Shown here in pieces: positions 54,714 to 64,000 of a stretch of 64,000 nucleotides of DNA (its first letter is position 1; every line of letters starts with the position of its first letter). Made by a program: the position numbers and the translations under genes. The notes under the pieces are model-generated. The model saw only the letters and a list, made by a program, of their open reading frames with translations, searched no databases and was not told where the DNA came from. Origin of the DNA: Oryzias latipes (lineage: Eukaryota; Chordata; Actinopteri; Beloniformes; Adrianichthyidae); contig NC_019878.2 in NCBI RefSeq assembly GCF_002234675.1, forward strand, positions 4,714,688 to 4,778,687. The letters run 5' to 3'.

Positions 54714-56695
54714 TCAGAGCTTGGCCTTTGCCTGGAAGAAGCTCATGATGGCGTTGAAGCACTCATCTGACGTCCAGCGCTCCATGAGGCGCTCCACCTC
54801 TGCGTCATTGACGGCGTACAAGTGCTCCTTCTCTATGGAGCGGATCAGCTGCTTGGACAGAGCCAGAGACTGTGGAGGGAGGGGGACAAGGCCAGCAGCG
54901 TCAAAACTCCATAAACTGTTGGGCAGGAACCTAACATCATCTGCACTCACGCATGATTCTGCAGTGAGTGCACGGGTGAGTGTGCACGTGTGAGCCTTGA
55001 TGTGCTTACTTTGCGAGGCAGCTGGGCGTAGGCCTTCAATCTGCTCCAGACCTCGGACTGGAAGCTGCTGTCGGGGAAAACCTCGGTGACGAGGCCGAGA
55101 CTACAGGCCTGAGCTGCCGTCAGCTTCTTGTTGAACAGCAGCATCTCGGAGGCCTGCAGACACGTGACAACATTCATTCCCTCGTGCAGGTCAGGAGGTC
55201 GCTCTGCACTCAGGAGGAACCAGCAGCTGCAGTGGGCGCACCTTGGCATTGCCCATCATCTTGGGGAAGGTGTAGGAGGAGCATCCCTCAGCACTCTGGC
55301 CCAGCTGGCTGAAGGGGGTGTGGAAGGTAGCCTGAAACGGAGATGCTGGTTGAAGTCTGACGTTATGCTCAGAAACGTGAGTTCAAGCGGCCACTTTCAA
55401 TGAAAAAGCTATGCAAACGCGGGTAAATGCGCAATTCGGGCTGCCCCGTTCAAAATCCTCCAGTTCACGTCGCTACGCAAGTTTTTAAGTCTTTTTTTTG
55501 GCTTCACGTACAAAACGCCGCATTGAAAGGTAAACCATTTCAACTTTGAGTCAGGGATTTGGATTTGGTAGTAGCGATGGTTGGCGTCCTTTTTTAATAA
55601 CGGAAGTTCCAACTGTTTGAAAATTGACCATCAGGGAGAAACATCAGTTAGATAAATTAAAGGCTTATCGAGATCCTGGTTACGTTTAGGTCTAATTTGT
55701 GGCCACTACATGAATATACGTGGAAAAGTAAGAAAAGTTGTGGTCTTTACATGGAATTTTTGGAAAGCCTGATAGACGTACGAGGAACAGTTGAGGAAAG
55801 CCACAAATTTGCATTTGCCTCTTGCAGAAATCCATGGAGCTGGTCCTGGACCCCTACATCACTCTCACCGGTGAACATCCAGGGTTCAGACATTGAGTTT
55901 GTGGAGACTTTTAAATACCTGGGTGTTCACCTAAACAACAGACTGGACTGGTCCAACAACACGGATGCTCTGTACAGGAGGGGCCAGAGTCGCCTTCACC
56001 TGCTGAGGAGACTGAGGTCTTTTGGCGTGTGCAGACAGCTGCTCAGGACCTTTTACGACACTGTGGTGGCCTCAGTGGTCGTTTATGGAGTTGTGTGCTG
56101 GGGGGGGGGGGGGGTGGCAGTACAGACAGAGACAGGAGGAGGCTCAACAAGGCCGGCTCTGTCCTGGGCTGCACACTTAGACTGTACAACACCGTGTTAC
56201 AGTGACACACTACGGTCCCAGGGGGGTTTTTCTTTCACTCATTTATTTATTTACTTGTGTTGCAGTTGTTGTTTTCAGTTGTTTTTGTTCCTTAACGGTT
56301 GTTTTTTTTGGTGTGTACTTTTTTACTTATTGATTTTTGTATATATTTACAAATGTATATATAAAAAAAATAAAAATTGATCACATGTTTGCAATGGATC
56401 ACATGTCACTTTTCCAGCTGTATTTATTTAATGTGAATGTTATTTCTGAATGTCGTTTTTGCTGTCACAGATAAGTGAATTTCCCCATCGTGGGATAAAT
56501 AAAGTTATCTAATCTAAAAAAGATTTACGTTGCTTAAAAAACTATGTAAAATACAGCTCAAAACTGAACATCACACACTAATGTAATCACTAAAAATCTC
56601 TTTTTTTTTCAGCAAAACACTTGTATAACTTTTGTTAACTCACTACAGGTTGGTTTAATTCGTTTGACTTCTAGCTCTCTGGAGTCAAATCTTTT

Positions 56696-56794
<99 letters not shown>

Positions 56795-59700
56795 CCTCTC
56801 TGTAGCGTAAACCAGGTCAAACAGTCCTAGCAAGGTGACGGACACGCCCACTGCCGGTCCGTTCACGACGGCAACCAGCGGCTTGGGGAAGTCGATGTAT
56901 GCCTTCACATACCTCCTGTAGGACAGAGAAACCTTCCTGGTCAGTGTGTTTCAGAGAAGCTGCAGAACCGGGCATTTGTTTGGAAAACAGCAATGAGTGT
57001 TCTCCAGAGAACCAGAGAGCATGTTCAGATCCAGACGAGGAAGGTCGAGGGTCACCTGAGCAGATCTCCAGCACTCTGGGCCATGGCCTCCACCCCATCC
57101 TCAGGGATCTTAGTGAAATTGGTGAGGTCATTCCCACTGCAGTAGAAATCCCCAGCACCTGCAGGAAACAGACAATAGGAACCTTAATCCGAAACGAACA
57201 AAAACAGTTTTGAAAGATTGAGCTCAGACTCAATGCACACCCACAGGACTCTTAGGCTTCGCCACAGCAACTATGAGAGGCGGGGCTTAACCCCCACGGC
57301 ATACCGGTAAAGACGGTGATGACGCAGTCGTCTTTAGCTGCCTGGTCCAGAGCTGCAATGATCTCGTTGTACATCTGAAGGGAACAGAGCGTTAGTAGAT
57401 CAATGGCTTCACCTGGTCACTGAGGGCCGCCGCTCTCAGGTCTGACCTCGGTGGTGATGGCGTTCTTTTTGGCCGGACGGTTCAGCTTGATCGTGGTGAT
57501 GCCATCCTCCGTTGTGACCAAAAGCGTCTCATATGCTGCTCCGCCTCCCGTAGGCTTTGCAGCTACCTGGGCGGCGCTTTGACCCTCAGCTGTCAGCAGG
57601 GAGCCAATCAGGTCACAGTACTGCTCCCTGGCTTCGTCCTGAGTTTAAGACCAGAACAGAACCTGATTTTACATCCATGAACTTCATCAACTAGTTCCAC
57701 TGATCCTCAAGAAACTCTCGTTAAAACCAAGTCTCAACTGCGTTGAAGATCACAATGACTCTGTGCTGTTACATGTTGTTTCACCCTCACACACATTATG
57801 TTAATATTTCTAGCAACTCTTTAGTTTTTTTTTGTTACAAACATTTCCTATATATAACTTCATAAACCAACAGAATGAAGGGGTTGAAAAGATGCCAGCA
57901 GCTGCATCAGCACAGGAAATCTTCCTACCTGCGATATGGAACCCAGAGACTTCCAGGCGTCCCACTTGGCCTTGTTGACAAAGTCCAGCATCCCTGGTTT
58001 GGGGGCGTTACAAGGACCCTGAGTGGCCTGGGGGAGGAAGAGGAGAAACAGGATGAATCAGAATAAACTAAATGTATATTTTTTATAGTATCATGCCTAA
58101 AACATAGCGCAAAGAGCATTAGATTTGGTAAAAATAACTATAGTAAACATTCCCACACGACTCCTTTCGAATATGAGGCCTGACACAGAAGTGAACCCAG
58201 CAAAGAGTGAATGCAGAACCTCTGTATCTTAAAGCTGGAAGTCTTCAGCCTCTTTGTCTTAACCAACAGGACCTGCAGCCATCAGCTTCTTCACAGACTC
58301 TTCCATCAATGTCGTTCAGATGCTGTGCTGGATGCTTTGGCAGGTCTCTCTGCCAAAGCTCTGAATCAGTTTACCGTTCAGTTCACTGATGGTGTCATGG
58401 TTTTGTGTTCTACCTAGAATCGGACTCATAGAACTAATAGAACCCATAATTCACATCATGTCATCGTGGTTCTGCGAAACAGTGCCACGGTTTTCCTCTG
58501 GAGGCTGAGGAGTCTGTGCTTTTGAATCAAAGCAATAAAAGCAACCAAAAAATGGGAACAATAGGGACAAATCCATCCTGATACATTCTTGTTTTTACTT
58601 TTAAATGAATATAAAACCAAATTTTGAACAATATTTAAAGGAGTCTCTGTTTTTGGACATCAGTTCAGCTCTATCTGGGGGGGGGGGGGGGGTACTCACT
58701 TGTTTAAAGAGAGCGTAGATCTTCAGCTTGACCTCGTTGCCTGGATCTTTCTTCAAGGTGGACAGTCTGCTCTTTGCCTCCTCAAACTGCTCCACTGTCG
58801 CACCTTTGACAAAAAACAAAACCCATAAGATAAACCGCAGAAGAGAAACGCCGGCACCTGTAACCAGAACCCAACACCTCACCTATCTGCAGCAGAACTC
58901 ACCCATCAGAGGAGACGCTGCGGTGTGGAGCCCCAGAATGGAAACACTGGTCCTGAGTAAACTGGAAGCCAACATTCAGAGCATTAACTGACCAGAGCCT
59001 TCATCCGTGATGGAAACCAGTGACGTCCGCTGAGTTCAGCTCATTTACAGGGATCCAGACTTCCAAAAACATCCTTAAGTCCTACAAATCTGAATGTCAT
59101 TTATTCTTCAATTATTACAGTCTGAAACCTGGCCACCTTCAAAGGACTTCATTTATTTTTGCTGCAATCCGTCAAAGATCGGTCTGATGGAGCTGTAAAG
59201 GTAGACGAAGGATGGGAAAAATATGAGAGCCTTAAGAATCTGAACGACGGCTGACAAAATCCTATGTGTGAGTTTGTGAGGCTTTTGTTTTGTTTAGAAG
59301 CATTTAAAGACCCCCTCCAATGAAAATGGTGTTTTTAACATGTTCTTGTAGCATTTTTCTCATGATGGAGGACACACACTATTACCAAAAGTATTGGCTC
59401 GCCCATCCAAATGATCAGAATCAGGTGTCCTAACCAGTCGGCCTGGTCACAGGTGTATCAAATCAAGCACTAAGGCTTTCAGACTGTTTTTCACAAATTT
59501 TTGTGAAATAATGGGCCGCTCTCGTGAGCTCACTGAATTCCAGTGTGGAACTGTCATAGGATGCCGCATGTGCAACAATTCCAGTGGTCAAATTTTCTCG
59601 CTTCTAAATAATCCAAAGTTTGGGAACTCAGCCACCAAGTGGTAGACCACGTAAACTGATGGAGAGGAGTCAATGGATGCTGAAGCACATAATGCAAAGA

Positions 59701-61048
59701 GGTCGCCGACTTTCTGCACAGTCAATGGGTTCGGAGCTCCAAACTTCATGTGACCTTCAGATCAGCCCAAGTACAGCACGCAGAGAGCGCCATGGAATGG
59801 GTTTCCATGACTGAGCAGCTGCATCCAAGCCACACATCACCAAGTGCAATGCAAAGCGTCCGATGCAGTGGTGTAAAGCATTTGCATCAGGATACCAAAA
59901 CATTTTGGACAATTCCAAGCTCTGAACCTTGTGGAAACGGTTTGGAGCGGGCCCTTCCTCTTCCAACATAACTTTTCACCAGTGCCCAAAGCAAAGTCCA
60001 TGTAGACATGGATGACAAAGTCTGGTATGGATGAAGTTGACTGGCCTGCACAGAGTCCTGACCTGAACCCAATAGAACACCTTTGGGATGAGTTAGAGTG
60101 GAGACTGAGAGCCAGGCCTTCTCCACCAACATCAGTCTGTGATCTCACCAATGACCAGGAAGAATGGTCAGAAATACCTACAAACACTCCTCAACCTTGT
60201 GGACAGCCGTCCCAGAATAGTTGAAGCTGTAACAGCTGCAAAAGGTGGACCAACATCATATTGAACTCTTTGGGTTAGAAATGGGAGGACCCTAAAGTTT
60301 ATATGTGAGTAAAGGCAGGTGAGCCAATACTCTATTCTGATGCATCCACTTGCAGACAAACAGATTCATGTACGTCTCTGTTTTCATCTTCTGAGCTGGA
60401 ATCTGGATCAGAACGGTACAGCTGGATTGCTCTGATACTGCTGCCATTTGTGTTGCACCGTTAATGTTAGTTTGGGTGTGTGAGGGGCTGTAAGCTAATG
60501 GGAGAGAGTGTAAACCCAAGGTTGATGGGAAATGAGGGCAGGCTTTCTGCTTCCATAGTCGTATGCACAACTCAGAGGTGAATTTCTAATCAAGCCCTGC
60601 CACTCTGCAGGAGCTATGTTACAAGAAAATAACACAGGTTTTGATTTAGGCTAAAACGACATAATCATAGTTAAAACACCATTGGGAACACTAAGTAGGT
60701 CCTCCTGACTTTCATCTGATGTTCACAGAAAGGTTTTGGTTGCTGGCCTACACCTGAGTATCAGCTCCTCCACTGACCATCCAATCTAGAGTAAAGGTCA
60801 CAGCTGCTTTTATTCTGAAAATCTCGGGTTCAAACACTGGGGTGACAGAAGGACACCTGTGCGGCCTTATGCTGATGGTAACTTAGACTCACCCCTCCAG
60901 GCTCCAGGGCTGACAGCTCGCCAGTTAACATGTTTGTTCATGATTTTGCTTTGCTGTTTACCACACCTGAAAGGATCCGAGTCCAACACTACCTGCTCAG
61001 CCGGACAGAACGCCACGCAGCGGAGCTCCTCAGGGCGAAGCCGGCCAT
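54714..61048 (-). CDS. eci2: Enoyl-CoA delta isomerase 2 (acyl-CoA-binding domain plus isomerase), eleven exons
   Basis: Shifts 3-enoyl-CoA double bonds to the 2-trans position so unsaturated fatty acids can be beta-oxidised. Exons: 60993-61048, 58903-58961, 58700-58803, 57929-58027, 57447-57638, 57305-57374, 57056-57158, 56795-56915, 55242-55331, 55010-55153, 54714-54869. All phases fit; 397 residues, close to the human length. Residues 1-38 are an Arg/Ser-rich presequence ([18 protein letters not shown]...). The acyl-CoA-binding domain is about 40-125 ([26 protein letters not shown]). The crotonase fold follows with oxyanion motif FYCSGNDL (Ser201-Asp204), [13 protein letters not shown], and catalytic Glu283 in SAEGCSS. 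It ends AKL, a peroxisomal PTS1. An alternative start is the ATG at 58975 in an unspliced exon 2 (383 residues, [10 protein letters not shown]...). Confidence 0.93.
55395..55650. repeat. Dispersed repeat, copy 2, in eci2 intron 8
   Basis: The diverged partner of 20300-20545 (GATTTGGTAGTAGCGATGG, TTGGCGTCCTTTTTT, ACGGAAGTTCCAACTGTTTG, AAAATTGACCAT). Unclassified. Confidence 0.5.
55830..56516 (+). repeat. LINE reverse-transcriptase 3' fragment (Rex1/CR1-like) in eci2 intron 8
   Basis: The plus strand reads [35 protein letters not shown] and [20 protein letters not shown], the typical C-terminal end of a teleost non-LTR reverse transcriptase. A G14 run breaks the frame near 56100, and the 3' end is AATTTCCCCATCGTGGGA followed by TAAATAAAGTTATCT. 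It is truncated at the 5' end and dead, and opposite to eci2. Confidence 0.8.
56697..56793. repeat. (TG)n microsatellite at the eci2 intron 8 splice donor
   Basis: About 48 TG units. On the coding (minus) strand the intron starts GTACACACAC..., so the repeat touches the 5' splice site of the exon ending at 56795. Confidence 0.95.
59375..60330 (+). mobile_element. Internally deleted Tc1-like element in eci2 intron 1
   Basis: The left end is CACTATTACCAAAAGTATTG and the right end GTGAGCCAATAC, matching as inverted termini although the right one is short. Transposase remnants: GTGGAACTGTCATAGGATGC (N-terminal part), then after a deletion near 59875 GACAATTCCAAGCTCTG, and [20 protein letters not shown] near 60040-60100. 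Frames are broken. It lies within a copy of the unclassified CTGAGCTGGAATCTG repeat, which resumes at 60331. Confidence 0.8.
60331..60640 (+). repeat. Unclassified repeat, second part of a copy split by Tc1
   Basis: Continues the repeat whose first part is at 59290-59374 (CCTCCAATGAAAATGGTG ... GATGGAGGACACAC). Blocks TTCTGATGCATCCACTTGC, GAGCTGGAATCTGGATCAG, AGGGGCTGTAAGCTAATGG and ACAACTCAGAGGTGAATTTC match the other copies. Confidence 0.6.
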
Positions 61049-61422
61049 TTCAGTCCCAACTGAAAGGTCCAAAGTTCAGGAGGACAACCGGAAAAGCTAA
61101 CAGGCAACGTTTTAGCTAACAGCACTGAATGAACGGAGACTTGCTAGTGTTTACGTGCTTGCTCCCGCCCATTCCACTGTTCTGCTCTCCCATTGGTTAA
61201 AACTTAACGTCAATCACTGCTCTTAGTCCAATCACACTAGACGTCCAACGCAGTTGCTAATCTTTTAACCAATCAAAAGCCCATATAATCAATCAAAACC
61301 CGCCTCCTTAAATGATCTCAGCCAATTAGAGGACTTCTCCTGATTGATGCAGCGGTCCCGGTCGGTTCGGTGAAGCTCTGGTTCCGAGTTTGTCCACACG
61401 TTTGGATGCAGCAAGGTGGACC
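61049..61422. promoter_or_regulatory. Bidirectional promoter region between eci2 and rheb
   Basis: Only 374 bp separate the two start codons, which point away from each other. The interval holds several CCAAT boxes in both orientations (CCCATTGGTT near 61190, TCCAATCACA near 61229, AACCAATCAA near 61267, GCCAATTAG near 61320) and GC boxes (CTCCCGCCCATT near 61165), and no TATA box, as is usual for shared housekeeping promoters. Start sites are not visible directly. Confidence 0.65.
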
Positions 61423-63868
61423 ATGCCACTGCCGAAATCTAGAAAGATCGCCGTTTTGGGCTATAGGTCGGTAGGTGAGTCTGTTTTTGACGCCATTGCA
61501 TCTCAGAGGGAGCCACGCTCATGCGCATGTCCGTGTGAAGCCACGCCCTGGCGTGTTCTGCGTCTCCATCCTTCCTCCCCGTGGTTATTGAGCTGCTGAC
61601 ACTCGCACGGTTCTATTGGACATGCTTTTACGCAGGGATCTAAAGATGCTCCAGCCTGCAGACACGATGTTTGACATTTATTAGGAGACTATTTCCGTTT
61701 GGCCGGGATTCGTCCGCATGCAGCCAATCAGGTCAGGTGTGACGGCCGGTGTGGCGCTGAATCTGCGGGCTCAGCTGGATGAAGAACGCTCCAGATGTGA
61801 CCCTCAGCATCAGCAGCAGGCAGAGGAACTGTGCTTGGCCCTCAACACTAATGTTTCTTCTATCCAACCGTGGACCAAAGGGTTCTGGTGTTTTTCTGAA
61901 GGTTCTAAGAAGAGAGCAAAATGTCTTAATGCTCTCTTGTAATATTTATTGTGACACAAACATTCTGTATTCATAAGAACTCACAAACATGTAAGAACAT
62001 GTTAGGAAATCCATTACAAAATGAGATAATGTTGATATCTTGCAAGCCTTCATGACCTTTTGTGTGTAGCAGTCCACCTGCTCCTCCATGCGAAGCCAAC
62101 AAAAACCTTTGTGTTTGCAGGGAAATCTTCTCTCACCATTCAGTTTGTGGAGGGTCAGTTCGTGGACTCATACGACCCCACCATCGAAAACAGTAAGCGG
62201 AGTTGAGTTTGAAAAATAAATGTGTTCATATTGTGTCAATTTTTACCTAAAACATACAACTTTGATTCATTGCAGAACTACTTTTCCTTTGAAGTAGTTA
62301 ATTAATGTTTTATTGCTCTTTTTAACATGTTCTTGTTATTTTCTCGTGATGGAGGACACGTATCAAGAAAATTAAGCTAAAAATTGCATTTCAAAATATT
62401 TCTTCATTCAAATCATTGTGAATCAGGAGCAGACGAAAGAATGCAGTTTGAAAACGATCATATATGTTATGTAGAAAATATGCTGGGCAGGTCACACGCT
62501 CTCTGCTCAGCTCCATTCTGATGCATCCATGAACGTCTTTGTTTTCCTCGTCTGAGCTGGAATCTGGATCAGAACTGCACGGCTGGATAACTCCTATTAT
62601 GGTCACCGTTTTTGTTGCATCAGTAAGGATAGGTTGGGGTTCTGAGGGGCTGTAAGCTAGAGGGAGAGTGTGAACAGAGAGCTCTCTGGGGAAAGGGGTG
62701 GGGTTGCTTATTCTTTAAATGTAAGAATTGATTTTTTTTGTGATTAAAGTTCTTTGTTCATTATATAAGGGTCAATGGCCGACGAAGTGTGCGTTATTAC
62801 TTTTTAACGCACGCCGTGGAAGCCTGAACCGTCCGACGCGAACGCACTTGCTTCCGCTAAGTGCGTTAAAAAGTAATAACACACACTCCGAAGGCCATTA
62901 ACCCCTTATACCATGGTCAGTTACAAAAACAATACATATTAACCAGGTTTTAGTCCTTAATTCTTGTTTTTTTTTTCCGATTTGGATCGCTTTTCCCACA
63001 AAAAGCGGACAATTTGTTACGTCGCGCCACACCACTGCTGCAGTGAAGATACGGCGATATAAATATGCTGATCGTCCCGATGGGTTGAATAAAGCATCAG
63101 TTCAGAGAGAAAGTTCACCTCTTACCGCTTGTTTTTGTCCAAATGATGAAGCAAAAGGTTGTTTTAAAGAAGCCGGCGCAGTGATACAAAACATTTAAGC
63201 TAGGTGACCGGAACTTCTTTTTTTACCGTGCGGTTATCAGCTTTTAATGCACACCCAGCAGCCAATCAGAATCAAGTATTCACCCGGACCATGGTATAAG
63301 TATCAGTAATTATGTAAAAGGTTTGTTTTAAACAGACTAATATTAAACGGAGCTTCATTGACTCCAGACCTGCAGAGCATCTCTCACGTCTCCCCGTCTG
63401 TGTTTCAGCGTTCACCACCACCATGACGGTGAGCGGTCAGGAGTACAACCTGCAGCTGGTCGACACGGCCGGCCAGGTGAGTCCGGTTTTCCAGGTGTGC
63501 TGCTTTTTGAGGCCAGTGCTTGGATGTGGAGGATCAGCCGTGTCTGTGTGTGTTGTAGGACGAGTACTCCATCTTCCCGCAGAGTTACACCATCGACGTG
63601 GACGGATACATCCTCATCTACTCGGTTACTTCTTTCAAGAGGTAAACTGCGCTCCTCACTCAGGACGTTAATTTTTGATAGCATTGTTTGTCCGTGGTGT
63701 ATCAATGGCTAAACTGCAGAGAGATGGACGACAATCAACCATGTGGACCTTTTCCTATCATCTCTTGTGTCGCACATAGTAACCGTTGTGTGTTTTTGTG
63801 TGTTTGTGCAGTTTTGAGGTAATCAGGGTGATTCATGAGAAACTTCTGGACATGGTTGGAAACGTTCA
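61423..63868 (+). CDS. rheb: Rheb small GTPase, first five exons (3' end outside window)
   Basis: Rheb bound to GTP activates mTORC1 at the lysosome. Exons: 61423-61474, 62121-62192, 63409-63476, 63559-63641, 63812-63868; GT/AG ends and phases (1, 1, 0, 2, 2) fit. 110 residues are present: MPLPKSRKIAVLGYRSVGKS with the P-loop (Arg15 where Ras has Gly12, as in all Rheb), switch I YDPTIENT (35-42), switch II DTAGQDEYS (60-68), then GYILIYSVTSFKSFEVI. It is closer to RHEB than to RHEBL1. The G4 NKxD motif and the C-terminal CAAX farnesylation site should follow beyond 64000. Residues 43-47 (FTTTM) differ from the mammalian form. Confidence 0.93.
62280..62720 (+). repeat. Unclassified repeat, rheb intron copy
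   Basis: Blocks CTCGTGATGGAGGACACG, AAGAAAATTAAGCTAAAAAT, GTGAATCAGGAGCAGACG, CTCCATTCTGATGCATCC, GAGCTGGAATCTGGATCAG and GGGGCTGTAAGCTAGAGG match the copies at 22.2, 49.6 and 60.3 kb. Confidence 0.6.
62766..63305. mobile_element. Inverted-repeat element in rheb intron 2
   Basis: 62770-62825 (AAGGGTCAATGGCCGACGAA, GTTATTACTTTTTAACGCAC) pairs with 62860-62918 (GTGCGTTAAAAAGTAATAAC, CCGAAGGCCATTAACCCCTT), giving a hairpin of roughly 55-bp arms. A second pair, ACCATGG near 62921 and GGACCATGGTATAAG near 63287, brackets the rest, which suggests a MITE of about 540 bp. The class and target duplication are unclear. Confidence 0.55.
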
Positions 63869-64000
63869 GTACGTATGCGCGCTCACACGCATCACTCAGA
63901 CCAAAAACTCTGGAACTTGAAGGAACCACAGCTAAACATTCAGCAGATGATCAGTTTCACATGCAGATTAGAGCATTTTTACCTTTTAATATGTTTGTGT

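Larger units (their letters stand above)
62193..63408 (+). other. rheb intron 2 with repeats
   Basis: Contains a copy of the unclassified CTGAGCTGGAATCTG repeat (62280-62720) and the inverted-repeat element at 62766-63305. No exon-like sequence. Confidence 0.6.

Noticed and set aside
55697-56380. Functional host gene with reverse-transcriptase similarity
   Set aside because: It is a 5'-truncated LINE fragment in an intron with a G-run frameshift and a retroposon 3' tail.
56609-56908. Plus- or minus-strand protein with a His-Thr repeat
   Set aside because: It is the translation of the (TG)n microsatellite running out of eci2 exon 8 and ignores the splice donor.
60859-61119. Plus-strand open frame of 86 codons
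   Set aside because: It lies antisense over the proposed first eci2 exon and promoter, with no domain or splice support.

Overview
The window is nuclear DNA of a ray-finned fish, probably a percomorph teleost. I base this on split genes with GT/AG introns and on typical fish repeats: sushi-type Ty3/Gypsy elements, Tc1-like elements, hAT and piggyBac-like MITEs, L2 and Rex1-like LINE tails, and a tRNA-derived SINE. I cannot name the species. Bacterial features such as operons, ribosome binding sites and CRISPR are absent.

Four host genes can be rebuilt by hand from splice sites and matching intron phases. (1) gal3st2-like, plus strand, 4424-25554, four coding exons, 514 residues: a Golgi galactose-3-O-sulfotransferase. 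(2) A type I polyketide synthase of the animal FAS-like class, minus strand, 47181-34166, nine exons, 2202 residues, with the order KS-AT-DH-degenerate ER-KR-ACP; the last exon alone is 5.5 kb. (3) eci2, minus strand, 61048-54714, eleven exons, 397 residues: an acyl-CoA-binding domain fused to enoyl-CoA delta isomerase, with a peroxisomal C-terminus. (4) rheb, plus strand, from 61423, cut by the window end after five exons. gal3st2 and the polyketide synthase converge; eci2 and rheb are head to head over about 370 bp.

Layout: 1-2.5 kb is the 3' end of a Ty3/Gypsy chromovirus, followed by a SINE and an L2 tail with a piggyBac-like MITE inside it. gal3st2 fills 4.4-25.6 kb. Its 14.5-kb second intron holds a Tc1-like element broken by two other transposons, a complete Gypsy element with 901-bp LTRs (10.0-18.4 kb), and a second Tc1-like element. 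At 27.0-32.0 kb lies a complete, apparently intact sushi-type chromovirus with 285-bp LTRs, a 5-bp target duplication and a self-priming signal. At 32.5-33.1 kb is a rearranged patch carrying a copy of a gal3st2 splice acceptor. The polyketide synthase follows (34.2-47.2 kb), then a repeat-rich gene-free stretch (47.2-54.7 kb), eci2, and rheb.

The most notable locus is the vertebrate polyketide synthase, whose fish relatives are linked to otolith mineralisation and whose parrot relative makes feather pigment. eci2 serves oxidation of unsaturated fatty acids, rheb activates mTORC1, and gal3st2 sulfates glycans; I see no evidence that the four form one pathway.
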